A model generated the notes under the pieces. The model did no database searches, was not told the DNA's origin, and saw only the letters and a program-made list of their open reading frames with translations. The translations under genes and the position numbers were made by a program. 64,000 nt of DNA from Pirellulaceae bacterium (lineage in GTDB: Bacteria; Planctomycetota; Planctomycetia; Pirellulales; Pirellulaceae): the NCBI GenBank assembly GCA_020852965.1, contig JADYZV010000013.1, positions 1 through 64,000 of the forward strand, written 5' to 3'. Of the stretch, positions 18,090 to 26,023 are shown in pieces. Within the stretch, counting starts at the first letter, position 1. Every line of letters starts with the position of its first letter.

Positions 18090-19571
18090 TTACATCATCT
18101 TAAAATTGGCAACTTCGGCGATTTCTGTAGCGACTTCGACCTCGGCCGGTTGGATCGGACGCGATTTGAACTCCGACACAATACCTTTGGTCCAGGCGCG
18201 CGCGCGATCGTTGAGCGTGAAATCTTCGGTCATCAATCTTCCCGGAGTAATTAAAATACCGAGATCGGCCCCTTCGTACTTGTAGTCACCTGGTTTTGCG
18301 ATGCGCAAGAAGAAGGCCTCTTTCTCCGACTCAACGGTTCGCCGGTGCGTTTGCATTCTAACGTACTCTACATTTCCATTTTCGTGCAATCGCCAAATAC
18401 CTGTCTGTGGAGCGGAGGTAATGAGCTCGACAGTGTCGGCCGTATGTTTGATCACCAATTGACCCCAACTGTCAATATTCTCGGGATCCGACCAGCGTGC
18501 GTTTAATTCGGCAACGTCGAGTTCGAAATCAACGTCCGCCCATTCGAGTAGATGGAATAGGAACAGTGGAGCGTCGGCATGGGCAAACGCGGCCAAGTTG
18601 GTCATGGCACTTGCGCCGGTGACTCGTGGGTTGACTTCGCCCAAGTACAGTTCGTCAGAATCCAGATCGCGCAGGAAGTCGAGTTCAAAGTAGCCGCGAT
18701 AGCCCATTTTGCGCAGTTCTTCTCCGAAGCGAAAGGTCATATCGCAAGCTTTGGCTCGGATGTCTAGCGAAAATGACTCGGCCAGTACTTCGTTGCCGCA
18801 CCAGCCGCCACGATAGGGTGTCAGCTCTTTGAATCCAACCAACTCGGTCATCATCGGGCCGACGATGGTTCCGTGCCGTGTCACGCAAGCTTCCTGGGCG
18901 GCCCCGCGACAACGAATGCGTTTCATGATCTTCACTTCGGGGTCCGCGACTATCTCGGCAGCATGCTTATTCCAGTCGTCTTCGTTGGAGATGAAGAAGG
19001 TGGTGTGTCCCGAATCCCCGAAGGCTGTTTGAATGACGACGTCCTGGCCCAAGTTCCCAGTTAACTCGCGCATCTGCTGGTAACTCTCTAGCTTGGTGAG
19101 CACGTTGGGAACGCTAGCGATTCCAGCGCGGTCACCAATGCGCGTGGTCATGATTTTATTATCGATTTCTCGTCGAAGTTGGGCTGATGGGAAGCAGACT
19201 TCCAAACCCAATTGTTCACAGAGAGCTTCGGTTTGCTCGTCAAAGAACAGGAAGACTACCTTGCCGCCTTTCCCGTCCCTGGCTCGTCGGCGGATGATAT
19301 CGACCACTTCTTTATGTTCGAGCAGGTAGTTGTTGATGTCCTCGATCGATGCGAATGGTCGATGCGGGATTTCGGAAGGGGTGATCACATGCGGATGTTG
19401 ACCGTCAAAACAATCGATGTAGGTGATGTAGCGAAAGTTGCGTACCCATTCATCGATCCCCATCAAGTTGAAGTTGGTGGCACTGACAAAGTAGATGGGA
19501 GTCTCGTTGCGGTGGAAGAAAAGCCGAATGTCTGGAATGCCCTTGAGGGTACGTTGTTTAGTCGCTGACAT
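18090..19571 (-). CDS. ATP-grasp ligase (biotin-carboxylase-like)
   Basis: A protein of about 493 residues with an ATP-grasp fold, expected to activate a carboxylate as acylphosphate and join it to an amine or similar nucleophile. Visible parts are the pre-ATP-grasp domain (IRLFFHRNETPIYFVSATNF), the central domain (NKIMTTRIGDRAGIASVPN, then DVVIQTAFGDSGHTTFFI with the glycine-rich loop) and the metal/ATP site (GYRGYFELDFL and YLGEVNPRVTGASAM). The C-terminal 120 residues form an extra domain. An upstream TTG extends the frame to 19655, but the ATG at 19569-19571 has GGAG at good spacing. It has no biotin-binding partner nearby. It sits between the Orn/Lys/Arg decarboxylase and the C45 gene. 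Confidence 0.87.
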   Translation of the reverse strand: MSATKQRTLKGIPDIRLFFHRNETPIYFVSATNFNLMGIDEWVRNFRYITYIDCFDGQHPHVITPSEIPHRPFASIEDINNYLLEHKEVVDIIRRRARDGKGGKVVFLFFDEQTEALCEQLGLEVCFPSAQLRREIDNKIMTTRIGDRAGIASVPNVLTKLESYQQMRELTGNLGQDVVIQTAFGDSGHTTFFISNEDDWNKHAAEIVADPEVKIMKRIRCRGAAQEACVTRHGTIVGPMMTELVGFKELTPYRGGWCGNEVLAESFSLDIRAKACDMTFRFGEELRKMGYRGYFELDFLRDLDSDELYLGEVNPRVTGASAMTNLAAFAHADAPLFLFHLLEWADVDFELDVAELNARWSDPENIDSWGQLVIKHTADTVELITSAPQTGIWRLHENGNVEYVRMQTHRRTVESEKEAFFLRIAKPGDYKYEGADLGILITPGRLMTEDFTLNDRARAWTKGIVSEFKSRPIQPAEVEVATEIAEVANFKMM

Positions 19572-19710
19572 GATAAGATCTCCATAAGTTCTCGAAATAA
19601 AGATTGATGTGCGGTTAGGGCCCTCTCCGTGCCTGGTAGCCCTACCTTCCCGCAAGCGGGAGGACAGAGACCTTACATTTGGCGTAGGGAACCATTGGAG
19701 CGCGCATGAG

Positions 19711-22563
19711 TCAAGCCTTTTTTGCTAGGAGCGTTGGGTCCCGGCGAGCGTTGGCTTGCTCGTCTTCCATGGCCATGACTGCTGGTGTAAACACGCGCAT
19801 GCCAAATGTCGGTTCGTAGCCATGGATTTCTTGGACATCCAATGCCATCAGATACTGGACAATCTCGCGGGAGATAACTTGTCCAGGAATCAAGACAGGA
19901 AAACCTGGCGGGTAGGGTGTGATGAAGGCTGCCGAAACCACATCATCCGCATCGGTTTCAACGGCTTGTAGCAGCGAACCGTCTTCGATCTTAAGGTGAT
20001 CGCAGGCGGAATCATCGTAGGCGCGATAGAACGCTCGTCGCAGATCCCCTTCGGGAGTCGTGCTGTCAGGTGAAGTCAAAAAGGCAGGGTGAAAATGGCT
20101 AAAGTTGGGTAGCGGAGGAAGGTCTTCATTGAGTGAAAATACTCGCTGTCGATGAACCTCCAGCTCCACTCCACTCCAGCGATCCAGTTTGTCGTTCAAG
20201 TCAATGGCGATTTCAGATAGCACATTGATCAGGTGAGCAATCGTTCCCCGCGTCATACCGATGTGGATCATGAATAGCACGGAATTGCGGGAAGTCTTGT
20301 TGATCTGAATATCGAAGCGATCCATCAGTAGTTTTTTGAAGGCGTCGCCATCGAGACCTGTGCGCCCGACGTGGAGCGTCACGCGAGTTGGATCGAGTAC
20401 GAACTCGTCTCCCAGCCAAGCTTTGTCCATGCGATACCAGCCGTCGCTGTTGCTGAAATACTCTTCTAATCCGGAGGGGCGATACTCCGGATGGATCATG
20501 TCCTTGGCAGCCAAAACGGTGAAGAATTTGCTGATTAGCGGATCGGCGGTAATCCGTTCTCGAAGCATCATAGCCAGTTCGATACTCCGGCCAACCATAT
20601 CGTACCCCTCCAGTTCGACTTGCCGTCGTCCGACATCGAGCGACGCCAAGATTTGGTAGTTGGGCGATGTCGATGTGTGCGTCATGTAGGATTCGTTGAA
20701 TGCATTGCGAGCGTGGTGTTCAAAGTCCTGGTCGTGGACGTGTATCATCGAGCCCTGTCGCAGGGCTGTTAGCGTTTTGTGTGTTGAATGCGTCGCATAG
20801 ACGCGCACTCGCGCTTCGTCCGGGTCCGGCATGAGTCGTTGGTTCAGCCAATTTGCATCGTCACTTGGCTCATTAGCGTCAAACTCACTACGCCACTCTG
20901 CGTACCGTTTGCGATACTTGGGATCCGCAAAACGCTTGCGCAATTCGGCTGCCGACCACATGGCAGTTCGCCGTCGAAGAATAGGTGAAAATCTTGCGTA
21001 GGCACACCAAGCTTCATCCCATAAGAAGATCATGTCGGGTTTGATCGCTAGCACTTCTTCCATGATGCGAATAGGATCATAAACAATGCCATCAAAGGTA
21101 ATGTTTGTCAGGAGCAACATCCTCACGCGATCGAGTTTCCCGGCGGCTCGTAGCTCAAGTAATCGCTTCTTGATCTCGCTCAATGGTACCGCACCATACA
21201 TCGAATATTCCGGCAGAGGATACGCATCTAGGTAAATCGGAAACGCGCCCGAGAGAATCACAGCATAGGGGTGAGACTTGTGGCAATCATGCGCAAGCAG
21301 CACGATGTCTCCGGGACGATTGATCGCCTGCATGACGATCTTGTTTGCTGTCGATGTGCCGTTAGTCACAAAATAGGTTCTGCGGGCACCGAAAGCTCGG
21401 GCGGCTCGCTGTTGGCTATCACGCAGTGAACCGCTAGGCTGGAGTAAAGAGTCTAGGCCGCCGGTCGTAGCTGACGTTTCCGCTTCGAAGACTTTGTGTC
21501 CATAAAATTCCCCCATGTCCTTGATCCAGTGCGAGCGCACGATCGTGGCTGAATGCGAAATAGGCAAAGCGTGAAACATGGCTGTCGGCTTCAAGCTATA
21601 CTTCTTTAGCGCGTTGAAGAAGGGTGTTTCATAACGCTCGTTGACAGCCTTCAAGATGCTCAGGTGTAACTCCTGGAAATTCTCCATGTGGTAGAACGCT
21701 CGTCGAAAAACTCGACTTGGTTCGCCAACGATACTCTCTACCGGTGCATCCGTGACCATATAGAGGTCAAGCTCAGGTCGCAGCGAGTGCAGTGAATTTC
21801 CAAGCATCAAACTTCGATCGGTGGGCATCGACGATTCGATCTTCGCTACGTCGTGCCGTAGCAACGAATGGAGTTCTTCCAATAGTCGGAACCTTTTTTT
21901 CGACCGAAACGGGCAAGTGTAGCGGACGACGCAGGTTTGAATGTCCGGGTTCATCAGCACGGCTAATAGAGCGTCCTCATAGGTCCGCGCCACCACCACT
22001 TCATAGAAGAACAGATCATCAGCTCGCCGCAGATCCCGCAATTGTCGACGCAGATCTTTGGCTTCAATTTCGGCCAAATCGTCGACGACCAAGACCTGGA
22101 AATAGGGACGTTTCTCCTGTCGAATTCGCGTGTGAATTTCTTCGCTCAGCTTAGCCACGTTGAGCAAATCACCGTAGTCTGTCAATCGCGATTCGGTCAA
22201 ATCGAGTTTTCGATATTGACCATTGGACAACATGCGTACCAGTCGAATTGACTGTCGCGCAAAGTCTTCATACCTTTTGCTTGCGAACGACTGCGAAACC
22301 TGCTCTAACGCAGGGCTGCCTGGGAACACAAAGAACTCCTCCAGCGGGCGGAGGAAGCTGAAAACTTCTGTGCAGGCATCCGTGATCCACATCACTTCGG
22401 ATTGTTCCGCCGGGGTGCCCGATTTAATGATTCGGCTCAATCGTCGCGCGTTATCACGCAAGAAATGCCAGTTGTCCGTGCGCAATCGAGTGGCGTTGTA
22501 CAGTGCAACATTGGATGGGTCGAGAGAATTGAAATCGAAGTAATGGTACTCTTGCTCGTGCAT
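19711..22563 (-). CDS. Orn/Lys/Arg decarboxylase family protein, long form
   Basis: A 950-residue PLP enzyme of the fold-I ornithine/lysine/arginine decarboxylase family. It would make putrescine, cadaverine or agmatine. The first 330 residues include an ill-defined N-terminal domain and a receiver-like wing (FQVLVVDDLAEIEAKDL). The catalytic core has VTNGTSTANKIVMQA, LLAHDCHKSHPYAVILSGA, the Asp motif FLWDEAWCAYA and the Schiff-base Lys in THSTHKTLTALRQGSMIHV. The C-terminal domain ends with TPYPPGFPVLIPGQ, the family hallmark. At 950 residues it is longer than the usual 710-760. Substrate preference cannot be read off. It follows the nitrilase gene by 82 bases and precedes the ATP-grasp gene. 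Confidence 0.9.
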   Translation of the reverse strand: MHEQEYHYFDFNSLDPSNVALYNATRLRTDNWHFLRDNARRLSRIIKSGTPAEQSEVMWITDACTEVFSFLRPLEEFFVFPGSPALEQVSQSFASKRYEDFARQSIRLVRMLSNGQYRKLDLTESRLTDYGDLLNVAKLSEEIHTRIRQEKRPYFQVLVVDDLAEIEAKDLRRQLRDLRRADDLFFYEVVVARTYEDALLAVLMNPDIQTCVVRYTCPFRSKKRFRLLEELHSLLRHDVAKIESSMPTDRSLMLGNSLHSLRPELDLYMVTDAPVESIVGEPSRVFRRAFYHMENFQELHLSILKAVNERYETPFFNALKKYSLKPTAMFHALPISHSATIVRSHWIKDMGEFYGHKVFEAETSATTGGLDSLLQPSGSLRDSQQRAARAFGARRTYFVTNGTSTANKIVMQAINRPGDIVLLAHDCHKSHPYAVILSGAFPIYLDAYPLPEYSMYGAVPLSEIKKRLLELRAAGKLDRVRMLLLTNITFDGIVYDPIRIMEEVLAIKPDMIFLWDEAWCAYARFSPILRRRTAMWSAAELRKRFADPKYRKRYAEWRSEFDANEPSDDANWLNQRLMPDPDEARVRVYATHSTHKTLTALRQGSMIHVHDQDFEHHARNAFNESYMTHTSTSPNYQILASLDVGRRQVELEGYDMVGRSIELAMMLRERITADPLISKFFTVLAAKDMIHPEYRPSGLEEYFSNSDGWYRMDKAWLGDEFVLDPTRVTLHVGRTGLDGDAFKKLLMDRFDIQINKTSRNSVLFMIHIGMTRGTIAHLINVLSEIAIDLNDKLDRWSGVELEVHRQRVFSLNEDLPPLPNFSHFHPAFLTSPDSTTPEGDLRRAFYRAYDDSACDHLKIEDGSLLQAVETDADDVVSAAFITPYPPGFPVLIPGQVISREIVQYLMALDVQEIHGYEPTFGMRVFTPAVMAMEDEQANARRDPTLLAKKA

Positions 22564-22645
22564 CTCTATTCAATTCCCTTTAGTTTCTTTGAGAACCGCG
22601 GCTAATGCCAAAACGGCTAATCCCTGATTTGAGTTTGGAAAAGCA

Positions 22646-23536
22646 CTAGCTCTTCGGTTCGTCGTCTGCGAGCCCCGCTCGTGAACCTCGCGTTTGCTTG
22701 GCGAGTGGGCCGAGCGATTGCAAATACTCTCCAGTTTTTCCACCTGGTGCATAAATCGGGAAATTGACCTCGGAGTCGCGGAAGCTCTTCAGTGGTTGCC
22801 CCAAACCACGAAGGCCAACTTCTCGATAACGACGCGCCCGCTCGATGTCGATTTCGAATGGAACAAGTTCTTCGGAAGCGCCGAACTGGTGCAGTACGTC
22901 ACCGGCAGGGCCGCAGATGATCGAGCGGCCGTTGCCTCCATCGCCGACTCCGTTGATGTCGACCATGAAGCACTGGTTCGTGGCTGCCGTCGCTCGTACA
23001 ATGGCCAGCTCGACATCGCGATCGATCGTCGTCGTCAGTGTAGGGTGCAAGATGACTTCAGCACCCATGCTAGCGAGTACGCGTGAGGTTTCAGGGAACC
23101 ACATGTCGTAACAAATCGAAACCCCGAATCGCCCAACATCTGGCACATCAAACACAAAGAAAGAATTGCCACAGGTGGTCCCCTCTTCGTAGGGAAGGAA
23201 CGGAAACATCTTGCGGTAGCGTCCGACGATTTTGCCTGTTGGATCGATAACCGAAAGCGTGTTGTAGTTCTGACCATTGAGGATTTCGATCAGCGAACCG
23301 TTGACAATCCAAATGTGGTGTTTGGCCGCCATCTCCTGGAACTTACGCTCGGCTGGACCGGGCAGTGGTTCTGCCTTGGCCGGATTGGGCCCGTACGCCG
23401 CGAGCTCGCTGAACACAACCATTTGTACCCAGGGGAAGAGGTACATGAAATAGTCCAATTTGGCCGAAATATAGGGCAAGTTGTCTCGCAGGCCAGAAGT
23501 GGTTAGCTGCAAGCCGCCAATAGCAAAAGGAATCAA
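22646..23536 (-). CDS. Carbon-nitrogen hydrolase (nitrilase superfamily amidase)
   Basis: A protein of about 296 residues in the nitrilase superfamily. It hydrolyses a C-N bond of an amide, most likely a carbamoyl or carboxamide substrate. The catalytic triad is visible: Glu in VVFSELAAYGP, Lys in VGRYRKMFPFLPYEEG and Cys in GVSICYDMWFPETSR. The tail is longer than usual. The frame extends to a TTG at 23584 that overlaps the aminotransferase stop, but I prefer TTG 23536, which has CGGAGAA upstream and begins the first beta strand (LIPFAIGGLQL). In this operon a role like N-carbamoylputrescine amidase, or in removing the acyl part of a conjugated amine, is plausible but unproven. Confidence 0.87.
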   Translation of the reverse strand: MIPFAIGGLQLTTSGLRDNLPYISAKLDYFMYLFPWVQMVVFSELAAYGPNPAKAEPLPGPAERKFQEMAAKHHIWIVNGSLIEILNGQNYNTLSVIDPTGKIVGRYRKMFPFLPYEEGTTCGNSFFVFDVPDVGRFGVSICYDMWFPETSRVLASMGAEVILHPTLTTTIDRDVELAIVRATAATNQCFMVDINGVGDGGNGRSIICGPAGDVLHQFGASEELVPFEIDIERARRYREVGLRGLGQPLKSFRDSEVNFPIYAPGGKTGEYLQSLGPLAKQTRGSRAGLADDEPKS

Positions 23537-23573
23537 GTGGTTTCTCCGAATGAAGGTTGTTTTCTCTGGGCGA

Positions 23574-24878
23574 TCACTTAGCAATCGCTCGTTCAGTCTC
23601 TTCGGTCAAAATATCAAGGCCCCGGTTGAGTTGTCGGTCGGTAATAACCAAGGGCATCAAGAAGCGAATCACATTGCCATGAATCCCAGCCCCAAGGATG
23701 AGCAAGCCACGAGCGACACAGGCTGATAGTATGCGGGCCGTCAATTCGGTAGCTGGCTGATGCGGATCGCCATGGTAGTTGAATTCCATACCGACCATGG
23801 CGCCCAGGCCACGGATGTCGCCAACATGCTGAGGGAAACGCTTTTGTAAAGCGCGTAGTCGCGAGTTGATAACCTCACCGATTGCGGTTGCGCACTCATT
23901 GAGGTGTAAGTCTTCCATCAACTTAATCGTTGCCAATGAGGATGCGCACGCGACCGGATTTCCTCCGTAAGTACCGCCAATAGTGCCGAGGCGGGCTGCG
24001 TCCATAATTTCCGCGCGCCCAACGACGGCACCGATCGGCAGACCACCTCCCATGGACTTGGCCCATACGGAAATGTCTGGCAGAACTCCGTAGTGTTCGT
24101 AGGCTGCCCAGCGGCCGGTACGACAAAACCCGGACTGAACTTCATCCAAGATCAGTAAGATTCCGTTTTCGTCACAAATCTTTCGCAGTCCTCTGAGATA
24201 CTCGCGTGGTGCCGGTACAAATCCGCCTTCTCCTTGCACGGGTTCAAGGATAACTGCCGCAACTTGCTCCGCAGCCACCGTATTGAGTAAGGACTCACGA
24301 AACCGATCGAGTTCGCGCTCGACAAATATTGCCTCGCTAAGACCGTCACCGTAACGGTAGAAATTTGGAAAGGGCAAACGATAGACTTCGGGAGCATATG
24401 GCCCGCAACCGATCTTGTAGCCGAATTTGGAGGTGAGCGACATGGCCATCATCGTGCGGCCATGAAAGCCCTCGGTATAGCAAATTACCGCTGATCGGTT
24501 CGTGGCTTGCCTGGCGATTTTAATGGCGTTCTCGACCGCCTCTGCTCCCGAGTTAACCAACATTGCTTTGGTGTGTTCACCATGAGGTAACAGTTCGGCC
24601 AGCTTTTCACAGAGAGCGACGTAGGGCTCGTACGTTGCAACCTGAAAGCATGTGTGCAGCAGCCTATTCGCTTGGTCAACAATTGCTTCGATGACCGTCG
24701 GTTGGCAATGCCCGACATTCATGACACCAATACCACCGACGAAATCGATGACTTCCCGGCCGCTTGCGTCCGTCAAGCATGCGCCAGATGCTGAAGTTGC
24801 GACGAGCGGAGTGACCATCGAGATACCGCGTGGGGTGACGGCAAGTCGTCGTGCGATCAAGTCCGCGTTGCTGCTCAT
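23574..24878 (-). CDS. gabT: Class III aminotransferase (4-aminobutyrate aminotransferase-like)
   Basis: A PLP-dependent class III omega-aminotransferase of about 434 residues, closest in motifs to GabT/PuuE. It would transfer the amino group of GABA or a similar omega-amine to 2-oxoglutarate, giving the semialdehyde. Cofactor motifs are VNSGAEAVENAIKIAR, EGFHGRTMMAMSLT, ILEPVQGEGG, LDEVQSGFCRTG and the lysine in AKSMGGGLPIGAVVG. The frame opens with an ATG at 24977, but the ATG at 24876-24878 (MSSNADLIARR) matches the family N-terminus and has GAGGG upstream. The longer form would begin inside the predicted promoter. It heads the left-going operon under the palindromic operator. The SSADH on the other arm would oxidise its product. 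Confidence 0.88.
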   Translation of the reverse strand: MSSNADLIARRLAVTPRGISMVTPLVATSASGACLTDASGREVIDFVGGIGVMNVGHCQPTVIEAIVDQANRLLHTCFQVATYEPYVALCEKLAELLPHGEHTKAMLVNSGAEAVENAIKIARQATNRSAVICYTEGFHGRTMMAMSLTSKFGYKIGCGPYAPEVYRLPFPNFYRYGDGLSEAIFVERELDRFRESLLNTVAAEQVAAVILEPVQGEGGFVPAPREYLRGLRKICDENGILLILDEVQSGFCRTGRWAAYEHYGVLPDISVWAKSMGGGLPIGAVVGRAEIMDAARLGTIGGTYGGNPVACASSLATIKLMEDLHLNECATAIGEVINSRLRALQKRFPQHVGDIRGLGAMVGMEFNYHGDPHQPATELTARILSACVARGLLILGAGIHGNVIRFLMPLVITDRQLNRGLDILTEETERAIAK

Positions 24879-24991
24879 TTGCTGATGCCCTCGGCTGATG
24901 CTTTTGAATGCGTGGCGGCCAAACTCGATTCCAGTCGTTTGGCCAGGGGGATAGAAAATTCGCAGTCCCCCAAACATGCGATTGATATATT

Positions 24992-25027
24992 AAACACTAT
25001 TTGCTACATTTGTAGCAATAGGTGTTT
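24992..25027. promoter_or_regulatory. Palindromic operator between the divergent amine-catabolism operons
   Basis: AAACACTATTTGCTACA (24992-25008) and TGTAGCAATAGGTGTTT (25011-25027) form an inverted repeat with 14 of 17 positions matching and a two-base spacer. It lies between the aminotransferase gene and the XRE-cupin regulator gene, 22 bases before the regulator ATG. The leftward promoter probably overlaps it (TTGCTA and TTTAAT with 18-base spacing on the minus strand). It is the natural binding site for the neighbouring regulator, which would make the locus autoregulated and inducible by its amine or intermediate. Confidence 0.7.
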
Positions 25028-25048
25028 GTTTTGTGTGTCATGTAGGAC

Positions 25049-25663
25049 ATGGCGTTTAATATGATTAACAAGAATGCCAGCGTCGTGGAGCCTTCCTCGG
25101 GTGAGCCCAGTCCCAATTCGGCTGAAGTCGGGAGCCGAGTTCGCCGTCTGCGACAAATTTATGGTATCTCGCAACGTGAGCTCGCCAAGCAAGCCGGTGT
25201 GACCAATGGCGCGATTTCGATGATCGAACAGAATCGAGTCAGCCCTTCGGTCGCCTCATTGAAGAAGATCTTGGAGGTGTTCGGACTCGCTTTGGCAGAT
25301 TTCTTTGCAGATGAGTTTGAGCCCGAAAAGAAGATCTTCTTTCGAGCTCATGAGATGAATCGCATCTCGGATGGATTGGTCGTACTTCGTCAGATTGGCG
25401 GACAGATATCGAGCCGGCGAATGCAAGTCTTGCATGAGACCTACGTCCCAGGTGGCGATACTGGACCCGATATGCTCACACACGAAGGTGAAGAGGCGGG
25501 CGTTATCGTGCGCGGTACCATTGAACTTACTGTGGGCAGTCAATCGGAAGTTCTTGGCGCAGGTGATGGTTACTACTTTTCAAGTCGGATCCCGCACCGT
25601 TTCCGGAATATAGATTCTGAGGACTGCGAAATTGTTAGCTCCTGCACCCCTCCGACTTTTTAG
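25049..25663 (+). CDS. XRE-cupin transcriptional regulator (PuuR-like)
   Basis: A 204-residue regulator with an N-terminal HTH-XRE domain (residues about 27-82, VGSRVRRLRQIYGISQRELA and GAISMIEQNRVSPSVASLKK) and a C-terminal cupin (residues about 135-200, GDTGPDMLTHEGEEAGVIV and YYFSSRIPHRFRNI). This architecture is that of PuuR, the repressor of putrescine utilisation, and of other small-molecule sensing repressors in which the cupin holds the effector. The ATG at 25049 has a weak TAGGAC ahead; an ATG at 25061 is possible. It is divergent from the aminotransferase operon, with the palindrome in between. The genes downstream are a symporter and an SSADH. Confidence 0.9.
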   Translation: MAFNMINKNASVVEPSSGEPSPNSAEVGSRVRRLRQIYGISQRELAKQAGVTNGAISMIEQNRVSPSVASLKKILEVFGLALADFFADEFEPEKKIFFRAHEMNRISDGLVVLRQIGGQISSRRMQVLHETYVPGGDTGPDMLTHEGEEAGVIVRGTIELTVGSQSEVLGAGDGYYFSSRIPHRFRNIDSEDCEIVSSCTPPTF

Positions 25664-25724
25664 AACACTGAAAACAAGTCACGCAGAAAGAAACAGTATC
25701 CATTCGCACGAGTTAGTTTATTTG

Positions 25725-25756
25725 CCAACTACGAAAAATACGAAGCACACGAAAAG
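25725..25756. repeat. Left arm of imperfect inverted repeat
   Basis: The ACGAAAAATACGAAGCACAC type sequence is inverse to 25957-25986 with roughly three quarters of positions matching. ACGAA-rich arms of this kind are common between genes in planctomycete and verrucomicrobial DNA. Confidence 0.45.
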
Positions 25757-25956
25757 CTGGCTCTGTTCCTCACTAGGTTTTTAGAACCCGGCAATTTCAT
25801 CCGCAAAATTCTTAGTGGACGACTCGTTCCTATTGCTCTTTGTAAATCTAGAACATCGCTATCATGATTTTGCAACCTGGATCTCAGAACAGTATTTCGG
25901 CATTGCTCACTACCTCACCTCGTTGCTGGGCCCCAAAGAACAACAACAGAGATTTT

Positions 25957-25986
25957 TTTTCGTGTAGTTCGAGTCGTTCGTGGTTA
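25957..25986. repeat. Right arm of imperfect inverted repeat
   Basis: TTTCGTGTAGTTCGAGTCGT with continuation to 25986. It is the partner of the arm at 25725-25756. Confidence 0.45.
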
Positions 25987-26023
25987 ATACAACTCGCAAT
26001 CCTCCAAGTTCGTGAACGGTGAC

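Larger units (their letters stand above)
25664..26023. other. Intergenic region flanked by imperfect inverted repeats
   Basis: About 360 bases with no gene. CCAACTACGAAAAATACGAA with its continuation (25725-25756) is an imperfect inverse copy of the stretch at 25957-25986 (TTTTCGTGTAGTTCGAGTCG and beyond). They enclose about 200 bases without structure that I can read, possibly a relic of a small mobile element. It separates the regulator from the symporter, which may therefore have its own promoter. Confidence 0.5.
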
